Positions 34,596-46,800 of a DNA stretch of 64,000 nucleotides are shown here, in pieces. Below the pieces are notes generated by a model. It saw only the letters and a program-made list of their open reading frames with translations. It was not told the origin of the DNA and searched no databases. Numbering within the stretch: position 1 is the stretch's first letter; every line of letters begins with the position of its first letter. Both the position numbers and the translations under genes were made by a program. The stretch comes from Hyposmocoma kahamanoa (Eukaryota; Arthropoda; Insecta; Lepidoptera; Cosmopterigidae), in contig NW_020653851.1 of the NCBI RefSeq assembly GCF_003589595.1, positions 22,108,187-22,172,186 on the forward strand. The letters run 5' to 3'.

Positions 34596-35959
34596 GTCTA
34601 TCTATATTAGGAAGCGTTAATTTATGAATTAGTTTGTAACACGCAGTTTGTAACTAAGTTCAGAAAATAATTTAGTTCATGATCAATATTTGAATAATAC
34701 TACAGGATAAAAAAACGACTTTTTATATTTCGATAAAGCACTTTGAAATCGTACTGTAAAGCCCGTAGTTGTTATTTTGAGATCCATATCATAACGTATT
34801 CTAATATTTAATTTTTCGGTAAACATTGTTATTGTCCATGAAAGGGTTAAGTTAGCTCCTATGTGTAACTATGTTAAAATCAATGCCATTGTATATTTAT
34901 TACCTCAAAAGAAATAATTCCTTAAGTGCAAACTGTTAGTAAATAAAGTTTAAATAAAACTAAAGTACGTATTGTATAAATATAATTTTAATTATATATT
35001 ACACCTTACAAAAATTACGCCAGGATATCACATACCAGGTTAGTGTTGGGTTCCAAACACCTTATAGAGTTACAATACATCTTATAAAAATCCTATGGTC
35101 TACGTAGAAGATTGAATGAATAACTATTCGTCGCTCACAGGACTTTATATATAGTTAAAAAAAAACAATCGCTGAGATAACTTGATATAACCATGGACCA
35201 TGATATGACAGATTCATTTGATTGTCAAAGGGCAGTTTCTATTTTGTTTGGGTCATTGAACTGAAAGCTATAAATCGTCAATTTGACCATATCACTTAAT
35301 ATTTATTCATAATACATATTCCCTTGAAAAGAATGTATTTGTAAATGGATATGGGTTCATTATATAGAGGCATAGTATTTAGATATTTTGACTGGGTGCT
35401 AACATTAAGGAATAGATATTCATAATTTTCAATATAAGTAGATAAATTAAGTTCTACAGGAGCCTGACTAAATTCCTGCACCGATGAAAAAAGTTATTTC
35501 TCCATTACACGTCTTACGACAATAGTTTCGATTGTATTACGCACATTTCTAAATTTACGTATCTATATTTATAATATACAAGTACACCAGGTACCCTAAA
35601 TGACCATTGATAATGGTGATAATTATTGATGATAATTAATGCGATAATTATCTTGATAAATATATCTTGATATTTATAAAATTAATTGGAACAAAGTGCT
35701 ATTGCTAGCAATATAGTGGCATGTGTTAGACATACCCAAACCGTCAATTGTCAATCTAAAAAAAAAATCACAAACCAAACCGTTTTTCCAAAGATGTGGT
35801 TTCGTGTTGACTTAGTTTTCTCATTGTTTGTCATTTTAGCCAAAAATTAGAGCCCAAACTATATATCAGCATGGATAATTATCAGATATCCATAAAATAA
35901 TTTTATTATCATGATAAATTATCAAGGAAAATAAATATCTCATTATTTTGAACCCTGTT

Positions 35960-36105
35960 TACAGTGACAGTTGTTGCTAGAGACGGCGGCGTCACTTTGT
36001 AAACAAAATGTTACTTCTCTTGACTGCTAGCGGCGCTGTACAATTTGCCATACAACATTTAAGTATTTTGTGCGATCGCTAGTACTGTCATTGTAAATTA
36101 ATAGT
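35960..36105. repeat. repeat family H, copy 1
   Basis: It begins 'gtgacagttgttgctag' and ends 'cgatcgctagtactgtcattgtaaa', so the ends are partly inverted. It has a central 'ctgctagcggcgc' block and is paralogous to 37320-37490. Confidence 0.55.
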
Positions 36106-36610
36106 ATGTAGATCTACAGGGTCGACGAACACCTTAATCAATTTCCAACGATGTATAAAAGTACTACCACCTTTAAACAAATATTAATAACAGAGTTTTA
36201 AACGTGGAAAATGTACATTTTTCTTAAAAAACATTACAGTTAAACCTTTGTTATCGTTGTAGATTCAGAAATGTGCCTATCCAATCGTCATTAATATGAC
36301 TAACAAAATTACTAGAAAAATCTAAATTATTATGGACACAACCACTAATGGGATTACCCAATTTATTTACAACTTTGGCATTAGCTAAAGAAATACATGT
36401 AAGGTTTTTTAAATGGCACTATATATTTACAATTTCGTATGTATACATGCTATGCACATAATTTACTATAGCGACAGTTGTGAATAATAATAATACATAA
36501 TATAATGTGTATATATGAAACTAAATATGGTATTCGGTCATTTTACTTATTTATCTATAAATCATACGTAACCAGAAAAGTAAGAAAGGCACTCATTTAA
36601 GTATGTATTT

Positions 36611-36897
36611 AGTAGCAGTAGAGCTTCTTGTGAAACTGCCCCCAAGCAGTAATGTCAGCATTACTGCGTTTTGAAGGGCAAGGATGATGGTGAACTAAAT
36701 GTACATGGGATTTGTCAACTTTACTTTGTCTATAGCGCTTCATTAATTTTTAGTTGACGATGACGAGTGTACTGGCAATGCCTTTTTAATATTTGCGATT
36801 TAAGGCTCTGAGTGGCACTCCACTGTTATGGGTATTGCTTACCATCAGACGCACGACTTGTTCGTCCCGTCATTTGATAAATCATAAAAAAATATGA
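36611..36897 (+). repeat. interspersed repeat family A, copy 5
   Basis: It begins 'tagtagcagtagagcttct' and ends 'cgtcccgtcatttgat'. It has a novel 60-bp segment in the middle ('ttgtctatagcgcttcatt') that other copies lack. Confidence 0.75.
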
Positions 36898-37319
36898 TCA
36901 TCTACATGTAAATAAACTTTAATGTCAATAAAAAAAAATCACTCCGGTGTGGTAATAACATCCTGTGTAATTAGAAGAACTTTATTATGTAATTAGGTAT
37001 AACGTGAATCAGTTACTATTGTAAATTATTCAGAATTGGGATTTAATTAATAGGTGTTGATTAGTTACCTTACTTTTCTGGTTAGGCCATTACTCAAGTA
37101 CATCACTACATCAAAGAAAGAACCCTACAACTACTTCACTTGTTTACATGAATTTAAACAAGTTGTAGTCCACTACCGCACGATTATATTACAAAGTTAG
37201 TACGCAATGAACAGAAAATCATGCTGACATTATCGTTAGTGAAAAAATAATCAGAAAATAATAATCAGAGAATAAAGACTTAAATTTTGTTACATTTCTT
37301 CTTCGCAGGAAGCTTTGAG

Positions 37320-37490
37320 TACCTATCGCAAGTTTACGCTAACAGTTGTCGCTAGCGACCGTGTAAAATATTTGTATACAAAGTTAATTATTTTTGTGAT
37401 TGCCAGGGGCGCAGGCGCGGTAGAATTTATCGTACAATATTATGAAGTATTTTACGCGGTCGCTAATGACATCTGTTGCTGTAAATTATG
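37320..37490. repeat. repeat family H, copy 2
   Basis: 'aacagttgtcgctagcgac' at the left and 'gcggtcgctaatgacatctg' at the right, with a central 'ccaggggcgcaggcgc'. It is better preserved than copy 1. Confidence 0.55.
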
Positions 37491-37824
37491 GCTGATAGGA
37501 CCCGGAAATTACACTATATTTTCTTATTGGCACACTCGTCATTTTCAAAGATTTCTGAAGAAAAAATCTTCATTGGGTATTCTACAAAGGGACTATTCGA
37601 ACTTGCACAAAAGAATACAACGAAAATCAGTAATCCGTTATTCTTTGAAAGTCTGTACAATGTTATTTATATAGTTTTTTCGATATCATATTTCACATTA
37701 CCTCGATTCGACTCGCTGCCTAGGAAGAAAAAATGGATATATTAGGTAACATGGTGATGTTAATATACAGAAACCTCTTACTCAGCTTAGTGGAGCAGAC
37801 GACACATCTATCTATATACAATTA

Positions 37825-40800
37825 TTATTTAGAGTTAAATTTTGATTTCAAACTCTCAAAGAACGCTAGCCTATTTTTGATTGTACCAGGTTCGGGTACA
37901 GGGCTACCAGGGCGACTAGATTCTTTTGTTATCTCTTCAGTACCTTCAGGTATCTCTTTCGAACCTCCAGGAACGGTTAGGGGAGTGGCCATGGATAGCT
38001 TCAGTTCTTCTCTAAATTGTTTCGAAATACTTCTAGCCGTAATACTGTGAGCATAGAGTTTGGAATCTGTCTTTGTATCGTTTAAAGTGTCCTTGCTTTT
38101 CCGTCTCCAGTATTGATGGGGTGACTGCAAAGAAATATAACGGTAGGTTTCTATTAGATTAGAACCGAAAAAACAATGAACATATAATAAGAATTACTTT
38201 AACCTAATTCGTGAATCAGGTACACTACAACATTTTTATATATGATACCGATTTATTTAATCTTTGCAATAACATACGTTATCTTAAAACAGATTACCGT
38301 CAATGACTAAAATGCACCGGCTCAGTTATACAATTCAAAATATAAAAGTAAATACGTACCATTGTTGGCTCATTTAGGTCCTCCATGCTAACAAACTTTT
38401 TCGCTAATTCCTTTACTTTAGGCAGCTGTGGTAGTATGTCTTCAATTTCGCTCAGATTATCTTTTTCTTCTTTTAGACTGTCCAAATTGTCCACTATCAC
38501 TAGTGATTCGTCCACGACGCTGTCGGTACTGATTGGGCTCACTCTATTTTCCAAGATGTTCTTATCTATCAAATCATTATCATTTCCATCAACTACATCA
38601 CAGTTCACTGATATCTTATCTTTATTATCGGTTTTGCTTTTCACTATCTCCCCAGACGGCACATTGTATATTTTAATTGAATCATCCATACTGCTTGAAC
38701 TTATGTAAGAGGTGTCCATGCTGAGATTTGTTGGCGATTTAAGTTCATCTTTAATTGAAGTTTCCGTGTGGTACGCTGTTTGTAATATTTCCTCAAATTT
38801 ATTGTCTGTATCATCATCAACAAAAGCAGGTTTGGCAGCAAATAGCGTTTGTTCGGTGATATCGTCGTATTCAATTAAAATCTCAGTTTTATTGTTAGGC
38901 AGCGTTGTTATTGACTCGTGTGTCTCGTTTGGAAAACTCGTGTACTGCCGATTTGAGGCAATCGTGTTGAATTGCTTTATTAGTAATCCCTGCAATATAA
39001 TAACTACATTTTATATCACTAAGCAGTTAATGATTGGTATTATTAATAAAGGCAGATTAATGTATAATATGTTCGCGCAAAAATATCTAGAAGCCCATTC
39101 CATGCTAACGTGTATTAACGCAGTGCTCGATGATTGGGATAACGCGTGCGTTAAGACAAAATCGATTGTGAATTTGCCAACAAAATAAACAAATTAAGAC
39201 GATCATTCGTGCTTAGCTGATAGTACGTGTGTTGAATAATATTTTCAATACGACATCGCTGGATTTTTGAAAGCCAGTGTGAGGGATGCTTTTAAAGGCA
39301 ACGTTAGTAATGGGAAAATAAAGTAGAATTTGATTTAGTGTTAAGCCGTCAACCCAAGTTGTTAGTAATAATTTCGTTCACCAAAATCTTGCAACACTCA
39401 CCACTAACTTCTTGAGGATTACTGTAGTAAAAGTACTGAAAATTTTATTAAGAAGGACACAAATCTATAAGTGCATTACTAGAGAATTAGGTACTCTCGT
39501 TACGGTGCAAGTGCTGTTAGTCAGCTCATTTTCAAAACATGCCAACTTTTACACACAACAGGTACAAATACTGTGTGTAAAACGAAGATATTTTAGATTT
39601 ACGATGTACTTAGTTAATAGAAAGTTCTTTCACCATAGATTTTATGGTAGGTAGTAGTCATAACGTCTAATTTAACCTATATTTCCCTATAAACGATTTT
39701 GTTAACTAGCTATGTTCGTATCGTACATAGTAGAGATTCTGATTGTTAGCTGTAAATTTTCGTTAGGGTAGGGGTGCTCTGTATAGGTATTAATTGAGCT
39801 ATGGAAGCTGGTTATTCACCATAAATCACTTTGGAAGCCTTTGCTTAAGCGCAAGCTTCCACCGAAAGTATAATTTAGGCCTGATCGTTTCTTGGAGCGA
39901 AGGCACAGATCCTCGCTCCGCAGTGTGTTGCTTCGCCTAACTTTCGTGTAACTTTCGAATAAGTCTTCAGTAATCTCGGGTTTATTCGGTATTTTGAGTC
40001 TAACTATATCCTCGTTTTCCACATAACCGTCACCTTCGCACATGGTTTTAATTTTTCTTACGTTGGCTTTGTTTCGACTAACGTTTTCGTCTGTCGCATG
40101 ATTTTCGTCAGCTATATCGTTTCGTTTGTCGGGGTTTTCGAATATGGGATTTATTGCAAAGTTGGGGCTTGCGTTTCTCGGGCTGAGGACAGCACGAACG
40201 ATGTTTTGATGAAGGGCGGAAGCCTCGAGGTCACTCAATGAGCTGCTGGCACTTACAGGCGAAGTGTACTCTGTATCAAAATTGTCTAAACTGGTCGACT
40301 TGTTCATCGAGGACAGGGAACTCGTCTCGCTATTGCTCTTCTTACGACCCCCGGACGAGGCTTTAGCTTCTCTTATGTAATAATCCCTGCCGTAGCTGTA
40401 AAGTGTAAAATTTTCAATAGTATACCTTAAATCATATAAATAAAAGCTTTAGGATTTGATGTACGTCAATAAGTTCTTACCGTTTGTACTGTGGTACTTC
40501 ATCAGCCAAAACGTCTTTTAAAATCCGTGGTGAAGGACTTTTACTAGTTCCATTCATATTTGCACTATCCATATTGTTGGTCAATGAGGGAACACATTCT
40601 GTTTTTTCTTCATTTTTGTTTTTTTTACCTCTCCTCTCCAGTATATCCTCAGATTTGATGCTTAGGTCATCGTCTACATCTTTGCTAGTGGTAATCATGT
40701 CGAAAAGAGATGATGCACTTTTTGCTGTTAGCCTTCTCTGTATGGCTTCAGGAGAGTAAGGATTGTTAGGCATTTCAACGGCGTTTTCCCATTTCTTACG

Positions 40801-43800
40801 TTCCCTGTAAGCTACTGTACCTAAAATAGTATTTGTCATGTAAATTCATGTACTTAGAAATTGACATTGATTGATGTATTGAATCTGATTAAAATATGGT
40901 CTATATTTTCAATAATAACTCTTAATTAAACGTGATGAGACTTTTCTACTTGCTAATGTAAATACCTGGTATCAGATCCTCTTCTTTGTCCGTGTCTCTA
41001 GTAGGTATCCTGAAAATATATCATAGATGTATGTACGTTTTATTTCTGTGTCACTACCACAAAATTATTTAAAAAGAAGCAAACGCAGCAAACAAACCAA
41101 CTTACTGTTGTGGTTCATCGTCAAAGTGTTTTCTTCTTAAACTATCAGCGTATCTTTGCACTGGCACCGTCACTGCTTCTTCGTACTCTCCCTCGCGTTC
41201 GTGCCGGCTGAGTGTGCTTATAGACCCTACAATAATGTAAATTTTGTCTTCAATCTATTTATCCGTAAAATTTCCAACGATATCAATATGTCTCTTAAGA
41301 CCTTTCTAATTAAAACTCTGTTCAAAAGTTTATTAGTTCCCTAAAACTAAAACTCCTAAGTCTTACTAGCACAGTAGAACCCCTTGTGTAGATAATTTTA
41401 TTAAATTATCTAATCATTGTCATGATAAAATTAGCTACCGTAATTTACCGTAATTATCGGTTCTTTACATGAAGTCGACGATTAGATTGCTAGAGCAGTC
41501 ATATTGCAAGTAATTTGCACTATTTCTGTTTATTTCATTATCAGACATATGTTCGTAGTATAATTGCGTCAAAATCTTACCTTTATTAACTGGAACGCTA
41601 TCCACTTCATCTTTATCATGCCCATTCAAATGGCCATTAATTTCAGGGACAATATCTTCTACGTTACCATTAAATAACGTCCTGTGTATCTCTTCTTTTA
41701 AAGCGAACTCAGCCTTCGTCAACGGACCACTCTCTATATCCAAGACTAACACTGACTCATTTACGTTTTCCAGACTATCGAAATTATTTTCAATCTTTTC
41801 AGCGATTTCATTGTTGACAGCTTCTACTGTTTCCTCTTTTTTAATGTCATTTTGAAGGATAGTCAAACTATCAGGTTCGTAGTCCAGCAGATTTTCTATT
41901 TTAGGCTTGCCTCCTATTACGTGTCTCGAATCTAGAACCCTCTTAACATCACTTTTGTATTCAGCTTCTCCATCCCCATCACTAGCATTGTCTGAAAGAT
42001 CTGTGGTGTCATCAGCATCTCTATCACCAATCAGCACACGGTATTCAGTGTTCGAGTTTGGCACGAGCATAGGTACGGGAACGGATTGGAGGCTTTTTAT
42101 TTTCTTTTTCTGGAAAAGCCAGTTTTCTTCCCATGTACCATCAACTGCTTGGATGTCGCTGCAGGATACTTCGTCGAATTCGCGATCGGCGTTATCTAGA
42201 ATCATTTGCATATTTAAAATGATTAATATGGAAAATGACAATTATAGCGTATCAACCCCATCTAATGCGCTGGAAGCGTATTCGCAAGCGTCCGACCCGA
42301 TATCGCGACGACCACCAATCACAAATTTTTAAATTTAAATTTAATTAAACTAAATTTTCGAATGTAGATGGCGCTTCTCGCCATCGATCCTGTTTGGACT
42401 ATTTGAACAAAAATATGGTAATAACTAAACAGCAACTATCATCTTAAACGTGATTAGAGACTCGCACCCCCGCGCGCCCCAGTTAGTACTAGAGAGTCCG
42501 TCATTAACGTTGATTCGAGTTAGATAGTCTTCTCTGCTGTATTAGTGCCTGTTTTAAGTATCTACTTAAGACGTAGTTTCTGTGAATGTGTCGGTGTTCG
42601 GTTTTAAACAATACTTAAATACCCACAGTCATCGAGTATATAACCAGAAATAGAGACGACATGTCATTTAATTTCTTTGAAAACTATTCTGCCAAACATT
42701 GCGGACAACTGCGCTCTTGACCAGCCCGAATTCGAAACAATTGACGGGTGTCGTCAATTGTTTCGCTTCAAATCGACCAGTAAAACTTGAGCTTTGTTAT
42801 AATGACGAAAATTGAAAAATCACATATTTAATTACCGACGTAATGTGATTCCGTTTGTTTTGCAATTAGATGTTTTGCTGTTTTTCCCACAAAAAGCGTA
42901 TGGAACAGTCCCCCATTGTTAGAGATATTATCTTTATTACAATAAATACAGATTATTTTTGGAATATACGGATACGTACACACAGGTCAGTTATTGGCAC
43001 TGTACTGTTTCAGCTTTCTAATTTGTGATTTCAGCGCAAACAAGAGTTGATATAAGGGCCATTCTTTGCCTGATGAGTTTCCAGGGATGGATGGCCCTTA
43101 TCTCGTCTCTATTTCTGGTTATATACTCGATGTCCACAGTGCTCGACAGACTTATTTTATTTTGCCTGGTCATGCGATTATAAAATTCAATGCCTATAAT
43201 TGTCACTAAAATAGAATAGAAATAAGAAATCATTCGTAAATGACTATCTGGTTTAGGCATGTGTTGTATTAATGACTGATTAGGAATGATTTATATCACA
43301 TTATTACAATTGCAAAAAAACAATGTCAGTGTCAGTAATTTACATAATAATAATTGTTTTGTAATCATAATTATTCAAAAACAAACATAAAGCAAAACCA
43401 AAAATGAAGTATCAAATAACTGCCTCGGTGGCCGAACGGTGACCATGCCGGACTGCCACGCAGAGGTCCCTGGTTCGATTACTGATCCAGGAGAATTATT
43501 TGTATGGCCTACATTTAATAAGGGCGGGTTTAGCTAGTGCGAGGCTAGGTTGAGTGTGTGCATTATTAAAGACACTTTTTCTTTGAAATAAATATAAGAA
43601 GAAATAAGGTATTGTAAAACCGATTAAAGGGGTTGTAGATCACGCTGTAGTTTCGCGGTTCCCAGATTTGTTAATTATGATAAAAAGAGCAGTATAGATC
43701 AAGCTCTAAAGTGCTAATATTTTTACTGTATTCCAATTTACAAACATTGTTTTAGGTCTGTTTTGGTTAAGTTACTTATTAATTATTATAAAAAAAATAT

Positions 43801-46800
43801 TTTTTTTACCCGAAGCATGTACGATGTCGCCCCCAAACTCTGGAAAGGGTACACGTCGTGGCAAGTCCAGAGCTTCATCTGAGACAGTCGCTTCTCCTTC
43901 TTCCCAGTCGGACACTTCATCTTCTTCTTGTAGCTGGAAATAATGAGATAACCTTCATGTTTGAGGAATGTTATTGCCAGTATTGTATCTTTTGTTGATT
44001 TTTTAAAACTTTATTTTAACCTGACATCGGAATCTAAATATTTTACGATGGGTTGTTCAGTTGGTTATCCAATTAAAATTTTTAATGTTAACTGCATGAC
44101 CCACTCGCTGTTTTTGCTACTAAACGAGTTTGTGCAATTTTTTTAATGATCCAAGTGACGGAAAGAATAAGTCATGAGCCTTGTGGTAAGCGACAGCGTG
44201 TTCGTATGTCTCAGAGCTTTAAATCGCAAAGATGGGCACTGCAACTGCGCCTGTCACCCTGAGACATAAGTTGACAAGTCTGATATGCCTGTAATTTACG
44301 TTTGCACCTGTACCTTTCAAAATGGAAATGCAATAATGCTCACAATTCTGCTTGGCTGCAGAAAGTAAGGTAGCGACAGTCGCGTGGCGTGGTGGGTTCA
44401 GACTGCAGGCTAACACAAAAACACAGTCGAACGACCCTGTCTGAACGAACTTCTTTTGTAATTATGAAAATAGATAGGGCAAGAAATTTTAGGTTGGCCC
44501 CGGGCGGCAGAAAACAACGCTACGCCACCGGGTGGCAGTACTTCTCCGGACGAACTGTTTCACAAGAAGCTCTACTGCTACTAAATTTATACTACTAAAA
44601 TAGGTACTCACTATCATTTAAGATACTCGTTGTATCATCATCATATAAACCGTGTATACTCCCGCTACAGCACACAGATCTTATCTAAAGAGTCTTAATA
44701 AAATCTTTAAGAATAACTTACTGGAGGTGTAATATCCCGGTGCCTTGAGTTCAGGGAGCGTGGCGAAGACCGCTCCGAAGGCGTGGGACTGGCACTGGCG
44801 GAATGGATACCACTGCTGCGTCCTCCGGAGCCATTTTCTGTCTGGTATCTTTCGATCACCTGAAGCATAATGTACACACATTTTAAAAACAACGAATGCT
44901 GATATGTTGTGAAATGGTGGTTTTTCGAATTTGTCATCATTTAAATAGTGTAACATAAATCTAGAACAAACTTGATCTTCATTGGTTAAATAAATAAATA
45001 AATAATTGAAATAGGCTTTATTTCAATAACACTTAATACATTAAAGTCTGATACTCCAATAGATTCTTGGTTTCCTCGTACGATTTGGACTGTAGCCATT
45101 TTGAGATAAGTTTCTTGCAGTCTCTATTAGTTTTAACAAGTAGGTATGTCTATATTAACTAGATTATACAGTTGGGCCGATCGTTTGTTCAATTGTCTAT
45201 TTGCAAATGTTGTAATTTACTTCAGGTACCTATTTGCACCACAATGTCTACGTCTTTCCTTCTCTTCGTATTATTTAGATTATATTTAGTTTCAGTGATA
45301 TACAATTTCGTTACAGTGGCTAAACTAAGATGTGGTTTCCATAGTTTAAGTGGCTAAATTAGATAGTTGACACAAGTTGCTAGTGGAAAACTTTTTTTAA
45401 AATACATTGTTTTATGTAAAATGGTGTTGCGCACGTCCCATTTCAATGCCGGAGGTAGAAGATGTGCTGGCCAGCGATCCCATAAGTGACGATCGTATTA
45501 GATTTCATTTCTAAAAATTTCGTTTTACGAAAAAAAAATGCCTAGTTGTGACGTAAAATTATACATATCCATAAATTTTACTGCACGTCACTATTGACAA
45601 CTACGTAGGTACATCAAGTAGCTCCTTCAACGTAGTTATGAATTTATACGAAACTTGATGAGCGAACAAACGTCAAGACGGCCATCATGGCGTGCCTTTG
45701 CTATAATTGGAACGTGCAAAAAAAAAAACCATAATTGTAGACAGATTAATAATTAAACGAGTTAGAATAACAGAAATGTGACAAATTTCATTTAGTTGTC
45801 CGAGCCCTTACACTCGAAGCACAAAATCCGTATAGTTACGGCTTTTTCCCACTATGGATGACCTACAGACTTTAGTTTCTATCGGGGTTAGAACTAAGAA
45901 TGTATGACAATGCGACTTGATTGTTACACACGGGCTCTATCGTTTCAAACGGGTCTTTTCGTTGATAGACTTCGAGAGTAGTCCGGTAACAGACAATTTC
46001 TTCTTTGCACAAAAGTATGAGCTATCAAGTTTTATAATTAACCTCACAAGAAGAGACCTTGACCGTTGTGCTTCATTCTGTAATAATAATTTGTTTTATG
46101 AACAATTTTTACGGTGCTATAAAAGACTATTTACTTCTTATTATAGAAGTTCACATGATTGTAGCGTGATTGAAATTATTGACCTTTGGTCTTTTTTTAT
46201 TTTTTGCACCGACGCGACGTTTCGAAATTAATGATGTCGTTATTTAAATTACAAAACAGAATTGTAACGATTTTCATTGAAGAATGTAATAAAATCCAGG
46301 ATATTATTATAGTTGTACTTAGCTTATCTATCAAATCATGGCCTTAAATCAGCTTTAGGGATTTAAAGATTAATTACGATTGATCCTTATAATGTACTAG
46401 CTGTACCCGACATGCTTTGCAATGGCATAGGTGGTGGACTATGGCTTGAACCCTCTTCTGTAAAGAGACCCATGTCAAGAAGTGGGATCTAATACTTCAG
46501 AAACCTTTGCGTACGCACAACAATTCATAAAAGTTTTATCGCAACCGGATGAGTAATGAAAGAATGCTTATGAGACAAACATACTTCACAATTTTTTTAT
46601 ATACATATAGAAGTTAATGATTATCAATTTTAAATTATGCAATTGAATGTTTGTTGATTTCTATTTGCTAATGAATTTTCGAGAGTATTTACAATAAAAA
46701 TTAATGCAACGAGACGCAATAATTTAGGATACTTGACGTTCTTTTATGTCACCATATTTGAGTAGTTTTTAACCGACTTAAAAAAAGGAGGAGTGTGTTA

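Larger units (their letters stand above)
33241..37824. other. intergenic region between QNG1 and the minus-strand scaffold gene
   Basis: No exon with both splice sites and no RNA gene recognised. It holds one family A copy and the repeat families G and H listed separately. The remainder is AT-rich with no assigned content. Confidence 0.5.

Noticed and set aside
43018..43260. 80-residue minus-strand open frame
   Set aside because: It is built on the 30-bp inverted repeat and lies in an intron; no similarity to a known protein was recognised.
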